DNA from: Streptomyces cellulosae
Lineage (GTDB): Bacteria > Actinomycetota > Actinomycetes > Streptomycetales > Streptomycetaceae
Direction: 5' to 3'
DNA: 64,000 bases
Assembly: GCA_014655195.1 (NCBI GenBank)
Contig: BNBH01000002.1
Location: forward strand, 242,406-306,405
Both the position numbers and the translations under genes were made by a program. The notes beneath the pieces are model-generated. The model was not told where the DNA came from. It saw only the letters and a program-made list of their open reading frames with translations, and did not search any database. Shown one piece after another: positions 26,462 through 35,306 of this stretch (positions within the stretch are counted from its first letter, which is position 1; each line of letters begins with the position of its first letter).

Positions 26462-27822
26462 GGTCCCTCCCCACCGCTCGCCGCCACCAGGCCCGCGCGC
26501 TCACGGTCCGCCTGCCGCCACAGCTGCTCCAGCGAGGCGCCCCGCTCCACCGTCACGGCCGTCCAGCCCGACTCGCGCAGCATCCGCAGATGCTCCTCGC
26601 CCGGCCGCCCCTCGGGGCCGGGCACGTCGGTCGGCTCCCGCAGCCAGTCGTCGCTGTCCAGCAGGAACGCCACGGCGCCGCCGCTGCGCTGCCGCATCCG
26701 GGCCAGCACAGCGGCCTGCTCGTCGTCCAGGTCGCCGAGGAACGCCACCAGCAGCCCCTCGCTGCCGGACCGCATCACGTCGTAGGCGCGGGACAGGCCC
26801 TCCTCGTCGGAGTGGTCCACCACGGCCAGCGTGTCCATCATCAGCCCGGCCGCGTCCGCCGACTCCTGGTGCACCCCGGAGAAGCCGTCGGCGCCCTCCC
26901 GGGGCACCGAGTCGCCGGTGTCCGTCAGCAGCCGCACCGAGAAACCCCGCTCCAGCATGTGCACCAGCACCGAGGCCGCGCCCGACACCGCCCACTCGAA
27001 CGCCGAGTCCGGCCCGGCGCCCTCGTAGGCGATGGCGCGGGTGTCGAGCAGCACCGTGCAGCGGGCGCGCTGCGGCTGCTCCTCGCGGCGCACCATCAGC
27101 TCGCCGTAGCGGGCGGTGGAGCGCCAGTGGACGCGGCGCAGGTCGTCGCCGTAGCGGTAGCCGCGGGGGATCACGTCGTCCTCGCCGGCCAGCGCCAGCG
27201 AGCGCTGCAGCCCGTCGCCGTACCCCTTGGACTCGCCGCTCAGCCGCACCGGCGGCAGCGGCTCGACCCGGGGCGTCACCGTCAGCGTGTCGTACGAGGA
27301 GAACGAGCGGTTCAGCTCGCACATCCCGAACGGGTCGGACAGCCGCAGCTGGAGCGGGCCCAGCGGGTAGCGGCCGCGCAGGTCGGAGCGGACCCGGTAG
27401 GACACCTCACGGCGTCCGCCCGCCTCCATCCGGTCCAGCACGAACCGCGGCCGCGGGCCGAGCACGTAGGGCACCCGGTCCTGGAGCATCAGCAGGCCTG
27501 TGGGCATCCGGGAGACGTTGTCCATGCGCAGGTGCACGCGCGCCTCGGTGCCCGCCGGCACCCGGCCGGGGGAGAGGCGGCGGCTGCCCGCGACCCGGTA
27601 GCGGGTGCGGTAGAGCACGGCCGCGCACACCAGCGGCAGCACCGCCAGCAGCAGGCCGACCCGCAGCAGGTCGCTCTGTCCGAGCACGTACGCGCAGATC
27701 GCGGCCGCGATGCCGGCCGCCAGGAAGGAGCGTCCCCGGGTGGTCAGCCCCGCCAGGGCGGTCCTCAGCCCGCTCCGGTCGCCCCGGTCGTCGTCGGCGT
27801 GGACCGCGCCGGCGGTGCTCAT
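26458..27822 (-). CDS. DUF58 domain protein
   Basis: A 454-residue protein with two membrane helices (SFLAAGIAAAICAYVLG and VGLLLAVLPLVCAAVLY) near the N-terminus. The conserved DUF58 core IPRGYRYGDDLRRVHWRSTA and YGELMVRREEQPQR is followed by a von Willebrand A-like fold (TVLLDTRAIAYEG). The start is ATG at 27822, which overlaps the moxR stop (TGATG); a GTG three bases earlier is possible. DUF58 proteins regularly accompany MoxR ATPases and are thought to be their partner or client. Confidence 0.9.
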   Translation of the reverse strand: MSTAGAVHADDDRGDRSGLRTALAGLTTRGRSFLAAGIAAAICAYVLGQSDLLRVGLLLAVLPLVCAAVLYRTRYRVAGSRRLSPGRVPAGTEARVHLRMDNVSRMPTGLLMLQDRVPYVLGPRPRFVLDRMEAGGRREVSYRVRSDLRGRYPLGPLQLRLSDPFGMCELNRSFSSYDTLTVTPRVEPLPPVRLSGESKGYGDGLQRSLALAGEDDVIPRGYRYGDDLRRVHWRSTARYGELMVRREEQPQRARCTVLLDTRAIAYEGAGPDSAFEWAVSGAASVLVHMLERGFSVRLLTDTGDSVPREGADGFSGVHQESADAAGLMMDTLAVVDHSDEEGLSRAYDVMRSGSEGLLVAFLGDLDDEQAAVLARMRQRSGGAVAFLLDSDDWLREPTDVPGPEGRPGEEHLRMLRESGWTAVTVERGASLEQLWRQADRERAGLVAASGGEGP

Positions 27823-28889
27823 CACAGCCTCCGGGGCGGCTGCTGGCCGTAGCCTCCGCGGCCCAGGCCGAACCCGGCGGGCTGGCCGGCCGCCGCGGGC
27901 ACCGTGGTGCGCTGCAGGATCTCCTGCACCACCTGCTCGGCGGTGCGGCGGTTGAGCTGGGCCTGCGCGGTGGGCAGCAGACGGTGGGCGAGCACGGCCA
28001 CGGCGAGCGCCTGCACGTCGTCCGGCAGGGCGTAGTCACGGCCCGCCAGGGCCGCCGCCGCCTTCGTCGCCCGCAGCAGATGCAGCGTCGCGCGCGGCGA
28101 CGCGCCGAGTCTCAGGTCGGGGTGCGTACGGGTGGCGGCGACCAGGTCGACCGCGTACCGCCGGATCGGCTCGGCCACGTACACGCCGCGCACCGCCTCG
28201 ACGAGCTTCACGATCTCGTGCGCGTGCGCCACCGGCTGGAGGTCCTCCAGCGGGGAGACGCCGCCGTGCACGTCGAGCATCTGCAGCTCGGCCTCCGCGC
28301 TCGGGTAGCCGACCGACACACGGGCCATGAAGCGGTCGCGCTGGGCCTCCGGCAGCGGGTAGGTGCCCTCCATCTCGACCGGGTTCTGCGTCGCCACCAC
28401 CATGAAGGGGCTGGGCAGCTCGTAGGTCTTGCCGTCGATGGTGACCTGGCGCTCCTCCATCGACTCCAGCAGCGCGGACTGCGTCTTCGGCGAGGCGCGG
28501 TTGATCTCGTCGCCGATGACGATCTGCGCGAAGATCGCTCCCGGCTTGAACTCGAAGTCACGGCGCTGCTGGTCCCAGATGGACACACCGGTGATGTCCG
28601 AGGGCAGCAGGTCCGGTGTGAACTGGATGCGGCGCACCGAGCAGTCGATCGACCGCGCCAGTGCCTTCGCCAGCATCGTCTTGCCGACTCCAGGGACGTC
28701 CTCGATGAGCAGATGTCCCTCGGCGAGCAGCACGGTCAGCGAGAGCCGTACGACCTCGGGCTTCCCCTCGATCACGCCTTCCACCGAACCGCGCACGCGC
28801 TCCACGACGGCGGTCAGGTCCTCCCCGACCGCCCCGTATGCCCGGTCGGGGGCGCCCCCATGGCTTGCACGATCGTCATAGGTCGTCAC
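27822..28889 (-). CDS. MoxR-family AAA+ ATPase
   Basis: A 355-residue AAA+ chaperone-type ATPase. Walker A is IEDVPGVGKTMLAKALAR, Walker B IVIGDEINRASPKTQSALLE, sensor 1 MVVATQNPVEMEGTYPLPEA, with the arginine finger in AQRDRFMARVSVGYPS. MoxR proteins mature or activate protein complexes, often together with a DUF58/VWA protein as here. The start is GTG at 28889 after GAGGAGG, giving MTTYDDRASHGG; an upstream extension lacks a ribosome site. It is the first gene of the three-gene operon. Confidence 0.92.
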   Translation of the reverse strand: MTTYDDRASHGGAPDRAYGAVGEDLTAVVERVRGSVEGVIEGKPEVVRLSLTVLLAEGHLLIEDVPGVGKTMLAKALARSIDCSVRRIQFTPDLLPSDITGVSIWDQQRRDFEFKPGAIFAQIVIGDEINRASPKTQSALLESMEERQVTIDGKTYELPSPFMVVATQNPVEMEGTYPLPEAQRDRFMARVSVGYPSAEAELQMLDVHGGVSPLEDLQPVAHAHEIVKLVEAVRGVYVAEPIRRYAVDLVAATRTHPDLRLGASPRATLHLLRATKAAAALAGRDYALPDDVQALAVAVLAHRLLPTAQAQLNRRTAEQVVQEILQRTTVPAAAGQPAGFGLGRGGYGQQPPRRL

Positions 28890-29065
28890 CCGGCCCTCCT
28901 CGGCCTTTCCCACGCTCAGCGATGAGCGGGGGGTTCCCCAAATGTGCCGGCCGATCCCGTGCCCAGCGGACCGGCCCACCCCGAATCACGGGCACCACGC
29001 GGGAAGAGTTCCGCGTGACACCACCTCCGCATTCTTGCTGCCGTTACCGTTTCGTGTCACTCGCC

Positions 29066-29074
29066 TGTGGACAA
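29066..29074 (-). promoter_or_regulatory. Perfect DnaA-box sequence upstream of moxR
   Basis: Read on the reverse strand this is TTGTCCACA, the Streptomyces DnaA-box consensus. It lies about 180 bases before the moxR start in the 260-base gap 28890-29149. The same gap also has the inverted pair CTGACA / TGTCAG (29075-29080 / 29087-29092). No firm -35/-10 pair could be assigned. Confidence 0.5.
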
Positions 29075-29149
29075 CTGACAGCGATATGTCAGCTCTTACG
29101 ACGTTCGACGGCTCTCCGGGGTTCGGCCGGCCTCAGGCGGGCGGCCGGG

Positions 29150-29698
29150 TCAGGCGGGGTCGACCTCGCGCAGCAGACCCGACTTCACGTCGAAGACGAA
29201 TCCGCGCACGTCGTCGGTGTGCAGGAGGAACGGCGAGGTCCGCACCCGCTGCATCGACTGGCGGACGTCCTGGTCCACGTCCCGGAAGGCCTCGACGGCC
29301 CACGCCGGACGCTGTCCCACCTCCATCTCGAGCTCGTGCCGGAATTCCTCGGTGAGGGACTCGAGACCGCAGTTGGTGTGGTGGATGAGGACGACGCTGC
29401 GGGTGCCCAGCGCCCGCTGGCTGATGGTCAGCGAGCGGATCACGTCGTCGGTGACCACGCCGCCCGCGTTGCGGATGGTGTGACAGTCGCCCAGCGACAG
29501 ACCGAGCGCGTCGTGCAGGTCGAGGCGGGCGTCCATGCACGCCACCACGGCGACGTGGAGCACCGGGCGTGCATCCATGCCCGGGTCGGTGAAAGCGGCG
29601 GCATAGCGCTCGTTGGCCTCGATCAGACGGTCGGTCACGGTGCCGGAGGCGGGGACGGCGTTTCCGGAACCTGCGGGTACGGATGCAGAAGTCGTCAT
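29150..29698 (-). CDS. Beta-class carbonic anhydrase
   Basis: A 182-residue zinc enzyme interconverting CO2 and bicarbonate. The Zn ligands and catalytic dyad are visible: Cys-Asp-Arg in VVACMDARLDLHDAL, and His with Cys in VVLIHHTNCGLESL. TIRNAGGVVTDDVIRSL is the other family hallmark. The start is ATG at 29698 with CAGGAG just before it; a longer GTG start 21 bases up is possible but would swallow that site. It is divergent from the division cluster and beyond moxR in the same direction. Confidence 0.92.
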   Translation of the reverse strand: MTTSASVPAGSGNAVPASGTVTDRLIEANERYAAAFTDPGMDARPVLHVAVVACMDARLDLHDALGLSLGDCHTIRNAGGVVTDDVIRSLTISQRALGTRSVVLIHHTNCGLESLTEEFRHELEMEVGQRPAWAVEAFRDVDQDVRQSMQRVRTSPFLLHTDDVRGFVFDVKSGLLREVDPA

Positions 29699-29870
29699 AC
29701 TCCTGACGGTACTGGTCACGAGGGCGTCGAGCCCGTTGTGAGAGGCGACAAAGAACGTCAGCGGTGCTTGGTGTGAGGTAACCCACGGGAGTGGTGTGAC
29801 CCCCTTCCTACGGGTGATGTGCGCGATCCGCCTCTTGACCCGCGCGGGCCACGACGCGCAGTCCGGTTGA

Positions 29871-29898
29871 TTGACCGGGCCGGACCGTGGACTAAAGT
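29871..29898 (+). promoter_or_regulatory. Promoter of the rsmH-led division cluster
   Basis: TTGACC (29871-29876) and TAAAGT (29893-29898) are separated by 16 bases, close to the vegetative HrdB pattern. It would give an rsmH leader of about 205 bases. This 412-base gap (29699-30110) also carries the carbonic anhydrase promoter on the other strand. Nothing else was recognised and no mraZ-like ORF is present. Confidence 0.65.
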
Positions 29899-30110
29899 GA
29901 CGCGAAGCGGGACGTGAGACCGCCCGCTGCAGTGACTTCCCCGGATCCCCCGGCTCCGACCAGGGGATCTCCCGCGTGCGCGGCGCGTACGTACGGCTCG
30001 GCCTTCTCCCGCCGCCGCCCGGCCGACGCCTCCGGCGCCGGCCGCCCCCTCACCGGGGAGGGCGGGGAACCGGCGGTGCGTGAGCGTCACGCCGGAACTG
30101 AGAGGGCCCC

Positions 30111-31067
30111 TTGAGCCAGAGTCGACACGTCCCGGTGATGCTCCAGCGGTGCCTGGACCTGCTGGCGCCCGCCCTGGAGCGGCCCGGCGCCGTGGTCGTC
30201 GACTGCACGCTCGGCCTCGGCGGCCACAGCGAGGCGCTGCTCGCCCGCTTCCCCGAGGCCCGGCTCGTCGCCCTGGACCGCGACAAGGAGGCCCTGCGCC
30301 TCTCCGGCGAGCGGCTGGCCCCCTACGGCGACCGCGCCACCCTGGTGCACGCCGTCTACGACGAGCTCCCCGACGTCCTCGGCCGCCTCGGCGTCCCGCG
30401 CGTGCAGGGGATCCTGTTCGACCTCGGGGTGTCCTCGATGCAGCTCGACGAGGCCGACCGCGGCTTCGCCTACGCCCAGGACGCCCCCCTCGACATGCGC
30501 ATGGACCAGACGGCCGGCATGAGCGCCGCCGAGGTCCTCAACACCTACCCGCCCGGCGAGCTGGTCCGCATCCTGCGCGCGTACGGCGAGGAGAAGCAGG
30601 CCAAGCGCATCGTGTCCGCCATCGTCCGGGAGCGGGAGAAGGAGCCCTTCACCACCAGCGCCCGCCTGGTCGAGCTGATCCGCGACGCCCTGCCCCAGGC
30701 CGCCAAGCGCACCGGCGGCAACCCGGCCAAGCGCACCTTCCAGGCCCTGCGCATCGAGGTCAACGGCGAGCTGTCGGTGCTGGAGCGCGCCGTCCCCTCG
30801 GCCGTGAAGTCCCTGGACGTCGGCGGCCGCATCGCCGTGCTGTCGTACCACTCGCTGGAGGACCGGCTGGTCAAGCAGGTGTTCGCGGCGGGCGCCGCCA
30901 CCACCGCCCCGCCCGGCCTGCCGGTCGTCCCCGAGCAGTACCAGCCGCGGCTCAAGCTGCTCACGCGCGGTGCCGAACTTCCCACCGAGGAGGAGATCGC
31001 CGAGAACCGCCGCGCGGCCCCCGCGCGGCTGCGCGGCGCGGAGCGCATCCGGGAGGACGTCGGGTGA
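30111..31067 (+). CDS. rsmH: 16S rRNA (cytosine-1402-N4) methyltransferase
   Basis: A 318-residue SAM enzyme (MraW) methylating C1402 of 16S rRNA, traditionally the first genes of the dcw cluster. Seen: [37 protein letters not shown] (SAM loop), [53 protein letters not shown] and [13 protein letters not shown]. The start is TTG at 30111 (MSQSRHVP), 9 bases after GAGAGGG. It is the first gene of the division cluster here. Confidence 0.95.
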   Translation: MSQSRHVPVMLQRCLDLLAPALERPGAVVVDCTLGLGGHSEALLARFPEARLVALDRDKEALRLSGERLAPYGDRATLVHAVYDELPDVLGRLGVPRVQGILFDLGVSSMQLDEADRGFAYAQDAPLDMRMDQTAGMSAAEVLNTYPPGELVRILRAYGEEKQAKRIVSAIVREREKEPFTTSARLVELIRDALPQAAKRTGGNPAKRTFQALRIEVNGELSVLERAVPSAVKSLDVGGRIAVLSYHSLEDRLVKQVFAAGAATTAPPGLPVVPEQYQPRLKLLTRGAELPTEEEIAENRRAAPARLRGAERIREDVG

Positions 31068-31151
31068 GGCGGCTCCGGTGAGGCACGGGCCGGCCCGGGA
31101 CGGGTGCCGGCCGGGCGTACGGGCGGGACGAGCGGACCCAGGGGAGCGTGA

Positions 31152-31646
31152 GTGACCAGGAAACCCGAACTGAAGGGGCGGCCCGAGCTGCGGGGGAGGG
31201 CGGCCCGGCTCGCGCACCTGCTGCCCACCGGCCGCGCCCAGGCGGCCCGTACCCCCTTCGTGCTCCTCGTGGTCCTGCTCCTCGGCGGCGGTCTCATCGG
31301 CCTGCTGGTGCTGAACTCCGCGCTCAGCGAGGGCGCCTTCCGCCTCGACGACCTTCAGCGGGAGACCAAGGAGCTCACGGACGAGGAGCAGGCCCTGCAG
31401 CGCGACATCGACGGCTACTCCGCCCCCGACGCCCTCCAGCGCCGCGCCCGCGAGCTCGGCATGGTGCCCGGCGGCGACCCCGCCTTCCTCGGCCCCGACG
31501 GGGAGGTCAAGGGCGTCCCCAGCCCGGCCTCCGCCGCCCCCGCGCCCCTGGTCCTCGCGCCCGAGGCGCTGGCCACGGCGACGGCCCCGCCGCCGACGCC
31601 GCAGTCCGCCCCCCGTTCCCCGCACGCCTCGACCCCCGGCAGGTGA
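31152..31646 (+). CDS. ftsL: Cell division protein FtsL
   Basis: A 164-residue bitopic protein: basic N-terminus, one membrane helix (TPFVLLVVLLLGGGLIGLLV), then a periplasmic-side coiled coil (FRLDDLQRETKELTDEEQAL) and a Pro/Ala-rich tail. It works with FtsQ and FtsB-like proteins to activate septal wall synthesis. Identity rests on size, topology and position between rsmH and pbpB, as FtsL sequence is poorly conserved. The start is GTG at 31152 after GGGGAG. pbpB starts five bases after its stop. Confidence 0.9.
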   Translation: MTRKPELKGRPELRGRAARLAHLLPTGRAQAARTPFVLLVVLLLGGGLIGLLVLNSALSEGAFRLDDLQRETKELTDEEQALQRDIDGYSAPDALQRRARELGMVPGGDPAFLGPDGEVKGVPSPASAAPAPLVLAPEALATATAPPPTPQSAPRSPHASTPGR

Positions 31647-31651
31647 CGGAA

Positions 31652-33610
31652 GTGTCCGACAGGCAACCGCCCCGCCGCCGGGTGCCCGGACCCGCCCGGC
31701 CCGTCCGTCCGGCCGCCCGCGGCCGCACCGGCCCCGGCGCCCGCCCGGTCCGCGGGCCCGGCGGACCGCGCCCCGGCGCCCCGAAGACCATCCGGCTGGG
31801 CAGCCCGCGCCCCCGGCTGCGCCTGGTCGGCGTGGGCCTGACCCTCGTCATGCTGGCCTTCGTCGTCCGCCTGGTGCAGGTCCAGGCCGTCGACGCGAGC
31901 ACCTACGCCGGCAAGGCCGAGCGCAACCGCTATGTGGGCCAGGTGCTGGCCGCCGAGCGCGGCGAGATCACCGACCGCAACGGCGTGGCCCTCGCCACCA
32001 GCGAGGACGCCTACGACATCACCGCCGACCCCACGATGTTCGCCCCCGACGAGCTGAAGATCGACGACGGGCCCGAGCAGGCCGCCGCGCTGCTCGCCCC
32101 GATTCTCGGCGCCGACCAGGAGGACCTGGTCCGCAAGCTGCGTCCTGACAACCCGTCGCTGCGCTACGTGAAGCTGGCCGGGCGGCAGACCCCGCAGGTC
32201 TGGAGGCAGATCAAGGACCTCAAGGCCGCCCTGGCCACCAAGTCCGAGACCGACAGGTCGACGGTCAACGTGCTGGCCGGCGTCTTCTCCGTGCCCACCA
32301 CCAAGCGGGTGTACCCGAACAACGAGCTCGCCGCCGGGATACTGGGCTGGGTCAACGCCGAGGGCAAGGGCAGCGGCGGCGTCGAGCTCCAGCTGGAGGA
32401 CCGGCTGGCCGGCGAGGAGGGCAAGATCCGCTACGCCCAGTCCGGCGGCCGTCTGGTGCCCACCGCGGGCTCCACGGAGACCCCGGCCGTGCCCGGCGAC
32501 GACATCGAGCTCACCATCGACCGCGACATCCAGTGGGCGGCGCAGAACGCCATCAGCAAGCAGGTGGAGGAGTCCGCGGCCGACCGCGGCTACGTCATCG
32601 TGCAGGACACCCGCACCGGCGAGGTCCTGGCCATGGCCAACGCCCCCGGGTTCGACCCCAACGACCTGTCCGCCGCCGACCCCAGGACCCTCGGCAACGC
32701 GGCCCTCCAGGACGCCTTCGAGCCGGGCTCCACGGCCAAGGTGCTGTCCATGGCGGCCGTGCTGGAGGAGAACGCCGCCACCCCCGGCACCCATGTCGTG
32801 GTGCCCAACCGGCTGCACCGCGGCGACCGGCTGTTCAAGGACGACATCGACCACCCGACCTGGTACCTGACGCTCAACGGCGTCCTCGCCAAGTCCAGCA
32901 ACATCGGCACCATCCTCGCCACCGGCCAGCTCGGCAAGACCCAGGCCCAGGCCAACAAGGTGCTCTACGACTACCTGCGGAAGTTCGGCCTCGGCAGCCA
33001 CACCGGGCTGGGCTTCCCGGGCGAGACCAAGGGCATCCTGGCCCCGCCGGACCAGTGGTCCACCTCGCAGCAGTACACGATTCCTTTCGGCCAGGGCGTG
33101 TCCATCAACGCGATGCAGGCCGCCTCCGTCTACTCGACCATCGCCAACGGCGGCGTCCGCGTCGAGCCCACCCTCGTCCGCGGCTCCAAGGGACCCGACG
33201 GGAGCTTCACACCGGCCCCGAAGGCCGAGAAGACACGGGTCGTCAGCGAGAAGACGGCGAAGACCCTCGCGCAGATGCTGGAGTCGGTCGTCGACGACGA
33301 GGAAGGCACCGGCACCAAGGCGCGCATCCCGGGGTACCGGGTCGCGGGCAAGACCGGTACGGCGAACCGCGTGGATCCGGCCACCGGCAAGTACCACGGC
33401 TACACCTCGTCCTTCGCCGGGTTCGCGCCCGCCGACAAGCCCCGGATCACCGTCTACTGCGTCATCCAGAACGCCACCCGGGGCAGCTACTTCGGCGGCC
33501 AGATCTGCGGCCCCGTCTTCAAGCAGGTCATGGAGTTCTCCCTGAAGACCCTCCAGGTCCCGCCCACCGGAGCCGCCCCCGCCGCCCTGCCGGTCACCTT
33601 CAAGCCCTGA
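31652..33610 (+). CDS. ftsI: Penicillin-binding protein FtsI (class B, septal transpeptidase)
   Basis: A 652-residue division transpeptidase that crosslinks septal peptidoglycan. A Pro/Arg/Gly-rich cytoplasmic head of about 60 residues leads to a membrane helix (LVGVGLTLVMLAFVVRLVQV). The PBP dimer domain starts at AERGEITDRNG. Catalytic motifs are S-x-x-K in EPGSTAKVLSM, SxN in LAKSSNIGT and KTG in VAGKTGTANR. No PASTA repeats follow the catalytic domain. The start is GTG at 31652 (MSDRQPPRRR); a GTG nine bases earlier overlaps the ftsL stop and lacks a ribosome site. Confidence 0.95.
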   Translation: MSDRQPPRRRVPGPARPVRPAARGRTGPGARPVRGPGGPRPGAPKTIRLGSPRPRLRLVGVGLTLVMLAFVVRLVQVQAVDASTYAGKAERNRYVGQVLAAERGEITDRNGVALATSEDAYDITADPTMFAPDELKIDDGPEQAAALLAPILGADQEDLVRKLRPDNPSLRYVKLAGRQTPQVWRQIKDLKAALATKSETDRSTVNVLAGVFSVPTTKRVYPNNELAAGILGWVNAEGKGSGGVELQLEDRLAGEEGKIRYAQSGGRLVPTAGSTETPAVPGDDIELTIDRDIQWAAQNAISKQVEESAADRGYVIVQDTRTGEVLAMANAPGFDPNDLSAADPRTLGNAALQDAFEPGSTAKVLSMAAVLEENAATPGTHVVVPNRLHRGDRLFKDDIDHPTWYLTLNGVLAKSSNIGTILATGQLGKTQAQANKVLYDYLRKFGLGSHTGLGFPGETKGILAPPDQWSTSQQYTIPFGQGVSINAMQAASVYSTIANGGVRVEPTLVRGSKGPDGSFTPAPKAEKTRVVSEKTAKTLAQMLESVVDDEEGTGTKARIPGYRVAGKTGTANRVDPATGKYHGYTSSFAGFAPADKPRITVYCVIQNATRGSYFGGQICGPVFKQVMEFSLKTLQVPPTGAAPAALPVTFKP

Positions 33611-33646
33611 CCCCGTACCGAGCACCGAGCCACCAGGAACCACCTC

Positions 33647-35302
33647 GTGACAACGATCACCCCCGACCCCGGGAACCAGAGCCCCCGCGGCCCCTCGCTT
33701 GGCCCGCCGAGCGGTACGCCCGGTACGCTCACCGCCGTGCCACACGCTGATCAGTCCCAAACCACCCAGAAGGGCCAACCCGTGACATATCCGGGACCGC
33801 CCCGTCCGGACCAGGTCTCCGCCGCATCCCTCGCGGAACTCGCCGGTCAGCTGGGTGTCCCCGCACCCGCGCAGGCCGCCGAGGTCACGGGCATCACCCA
33901 CGACTCGCGCGCCGTCCGGCCCGGGGACCTGTACGCCGCGCTCCCCGGCGCCCGCGTCCACGGCGCGGACTTCGTCACCCAGGCCGCCGGTCTCGGCGCC
34001 GCCGCGGTGCTCACCGACCCGGCCGGCGCCGAACGCGTCGCCGTGACCGGGCTGCCCGTGCTGGTGGTGGACGACCCGCGGGCGCGGATGGGCGAACTGG
34101 CCGCCACCATCTACGGCCACCCCGGTCGCGATCTGCTCCAGATCGGCATCACCGGCACCTCCGGCAAGACCACCACCGCCTACCTCGTCGAGGGCGGTCT
34201 GCGGACCGTCCGCTCCACGGGACTGATCGGCACGGTCGAGATGCGCATCGGCGACGAGCGCATCAAGTCCGAGCGCACCACACCCGAGGCCACCGACCTC
34301 CAGGCGCTGTTCGCGGTCATGCGCGAGCGCGGCACCGAGGCCGTGGCCATGGAGGTCTCCAGCCACGCCCTGGTCCTCGGCCGGGTCGACGGCTGCGTCT
34401 TCGACATCGCCGTCTTCACCAACCTCAGCCCGGAGCACATGGAGTTCCACTCCGGGATGGAGGACTACTTCCAGGCCAAGGCGCAGCTGTTCACCCCCGC
34501 CCGCAGCCGGCTCGGCGTGGTCAACGTGGACGACGAGTACGGCCGCCGCCTGGTCAAGGAGGCAGGCGTCCCGGTCGTCACCTACTCCGCCGAGGGGCAC
34601 CCGGACGCCGACTGGCGCGCCGAGGACGTCCACGTCGGCCCGCTGGACTCGACGTTCACCGTGGTGGGCCCGAAGGACGAGCGGATCACCGCCCGCGCCC
34701 CGCTGCCCGGCCCGTTCAACGTGGCCAACTCCCTGGCCGCGATCGTCGCGCTGGCCGCCGCCGGACTCGACCCGCAGGCCGCCGCCGACGGCGTCGCCGC
34801 CGTGCCGGGCGTGCCCGGCCGCCTGGAGCGCGTCGACGTGGGCCAGCCGTACCTGGCGGTCGTGGACTACGCCCACAAGACGGACGCCGTGGAGTCGGTG
34901 CTGCGCGCCCTGCGCAAGGTCACCGAGGGCCGGGTGCACGTCGTGCTCGGCTGCGGCGGCGACCGTGACGTCACCAAGCGGGAGCCGATGGGCGCGGCCG
35001 CCGCGCGGCTCGCCGACACCGCCGTACTGACCTCCGACAACCCCCGCTCCGAGGACCCGCTGGCGATCCTCGCCGCGATGCTCCAGGGCGCGGCCTCCGT
35101 GCCCGCCCACGAGCGCGGCGAGGTCCAGGTCTTCGAGGACCGGGCCGCCGCGATCGCCGCCGCCGTCGCCCGGGCCGAGCCCGGCGACACCGTGCTGGTC
35201 GCCGGCAAGGGCCACGAGCTGGGACAGGACATCGCCGGGGTGGTGCGTCCGTTCGACGACCGCCAGGTGCTTCGCGAAGCCATCAAGAAGACCCAGGGAT
35301 GA
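33647..35302 (+). CDS. murE: UDP-MurNAc-L-Ala-D-Glu:diaminopimelate ligase
   Basis: A 551-residue Mur ligase adding diaminopimelate to the peptidoglycan precursor. Seen: GITHDSRAVRPGDLYAALPG, the ATP loop IGITGTSGKTTTAYL, carbamylated-Lys region FQAKAQLF, VVDYAHKTDAVESVL and TSDNPRSEDPLAI. The DNPR motif marks specificity for diaminopimelate rather than lysine, as expected for LL-Dap streptomycetes. The start is GTG at 33647 after CCAGGAACC; a second GTG at 33781 (MTYPGPPRPDQV) starts nearer the conserved domain and cannot be excluded. The N-terminal 45 residues look disordered. Confidence 0.94.
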   Translation: MTTITPDPGNQSPRGPSLGPPSGTPGTLTAVPHADQSQTTQKGQPVTYPGPPRPDQVSAASLAELAGQLGVPAPAQAAEVTGITHDSRAVRPGDLYAALPGARVHGADFVTQAAGLGAAAVLTDPAGAERVAVTGLPVLVVDDPRARMGELAATIYGHPGRDLLQIGITGTSGKTTTAYLVEGGLRTVRSTGLIGTVEMRIGDERIKSERTTPEATDLQALFAVMRERGTEAVAMEVSSHALVLGRVDGCVFDIAVFTNLSPEHMEFHSGMEDYFQAKAQLFTPARSRLGVVNVDDEYGRRLVKEAGVPVVTYSAEGHPDADWRAEDVHVGPLDSTFTVVGPKDERITARAPLPGPFNVANSLAAIVALAAAGLDPQAAADGVAAVPGVPGRLERVDVGQPYLAVVDYAHKTDAVESVLRALRKVTEGRVHVVLGCGGDRDVTKREPMGAAAARLADTAVLTSDNPRSEDPLAILAAMLQGAASVPAHERGEVQVFEDRAAAIAAAVARAEPGDTVLVAGKGHELGQDIAGVVRPFDDRQVLREAIKKTQG

Positions 35303-35306
35303 ACTT

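Noticed and set aside
33781..33783. Alternative GTG start of murE
   Set aside because: It is nearer the conserved domain, but the upstream GTG at 33647 has a better ribosome site and tight spacing to pbpB; kept only as an alternative.
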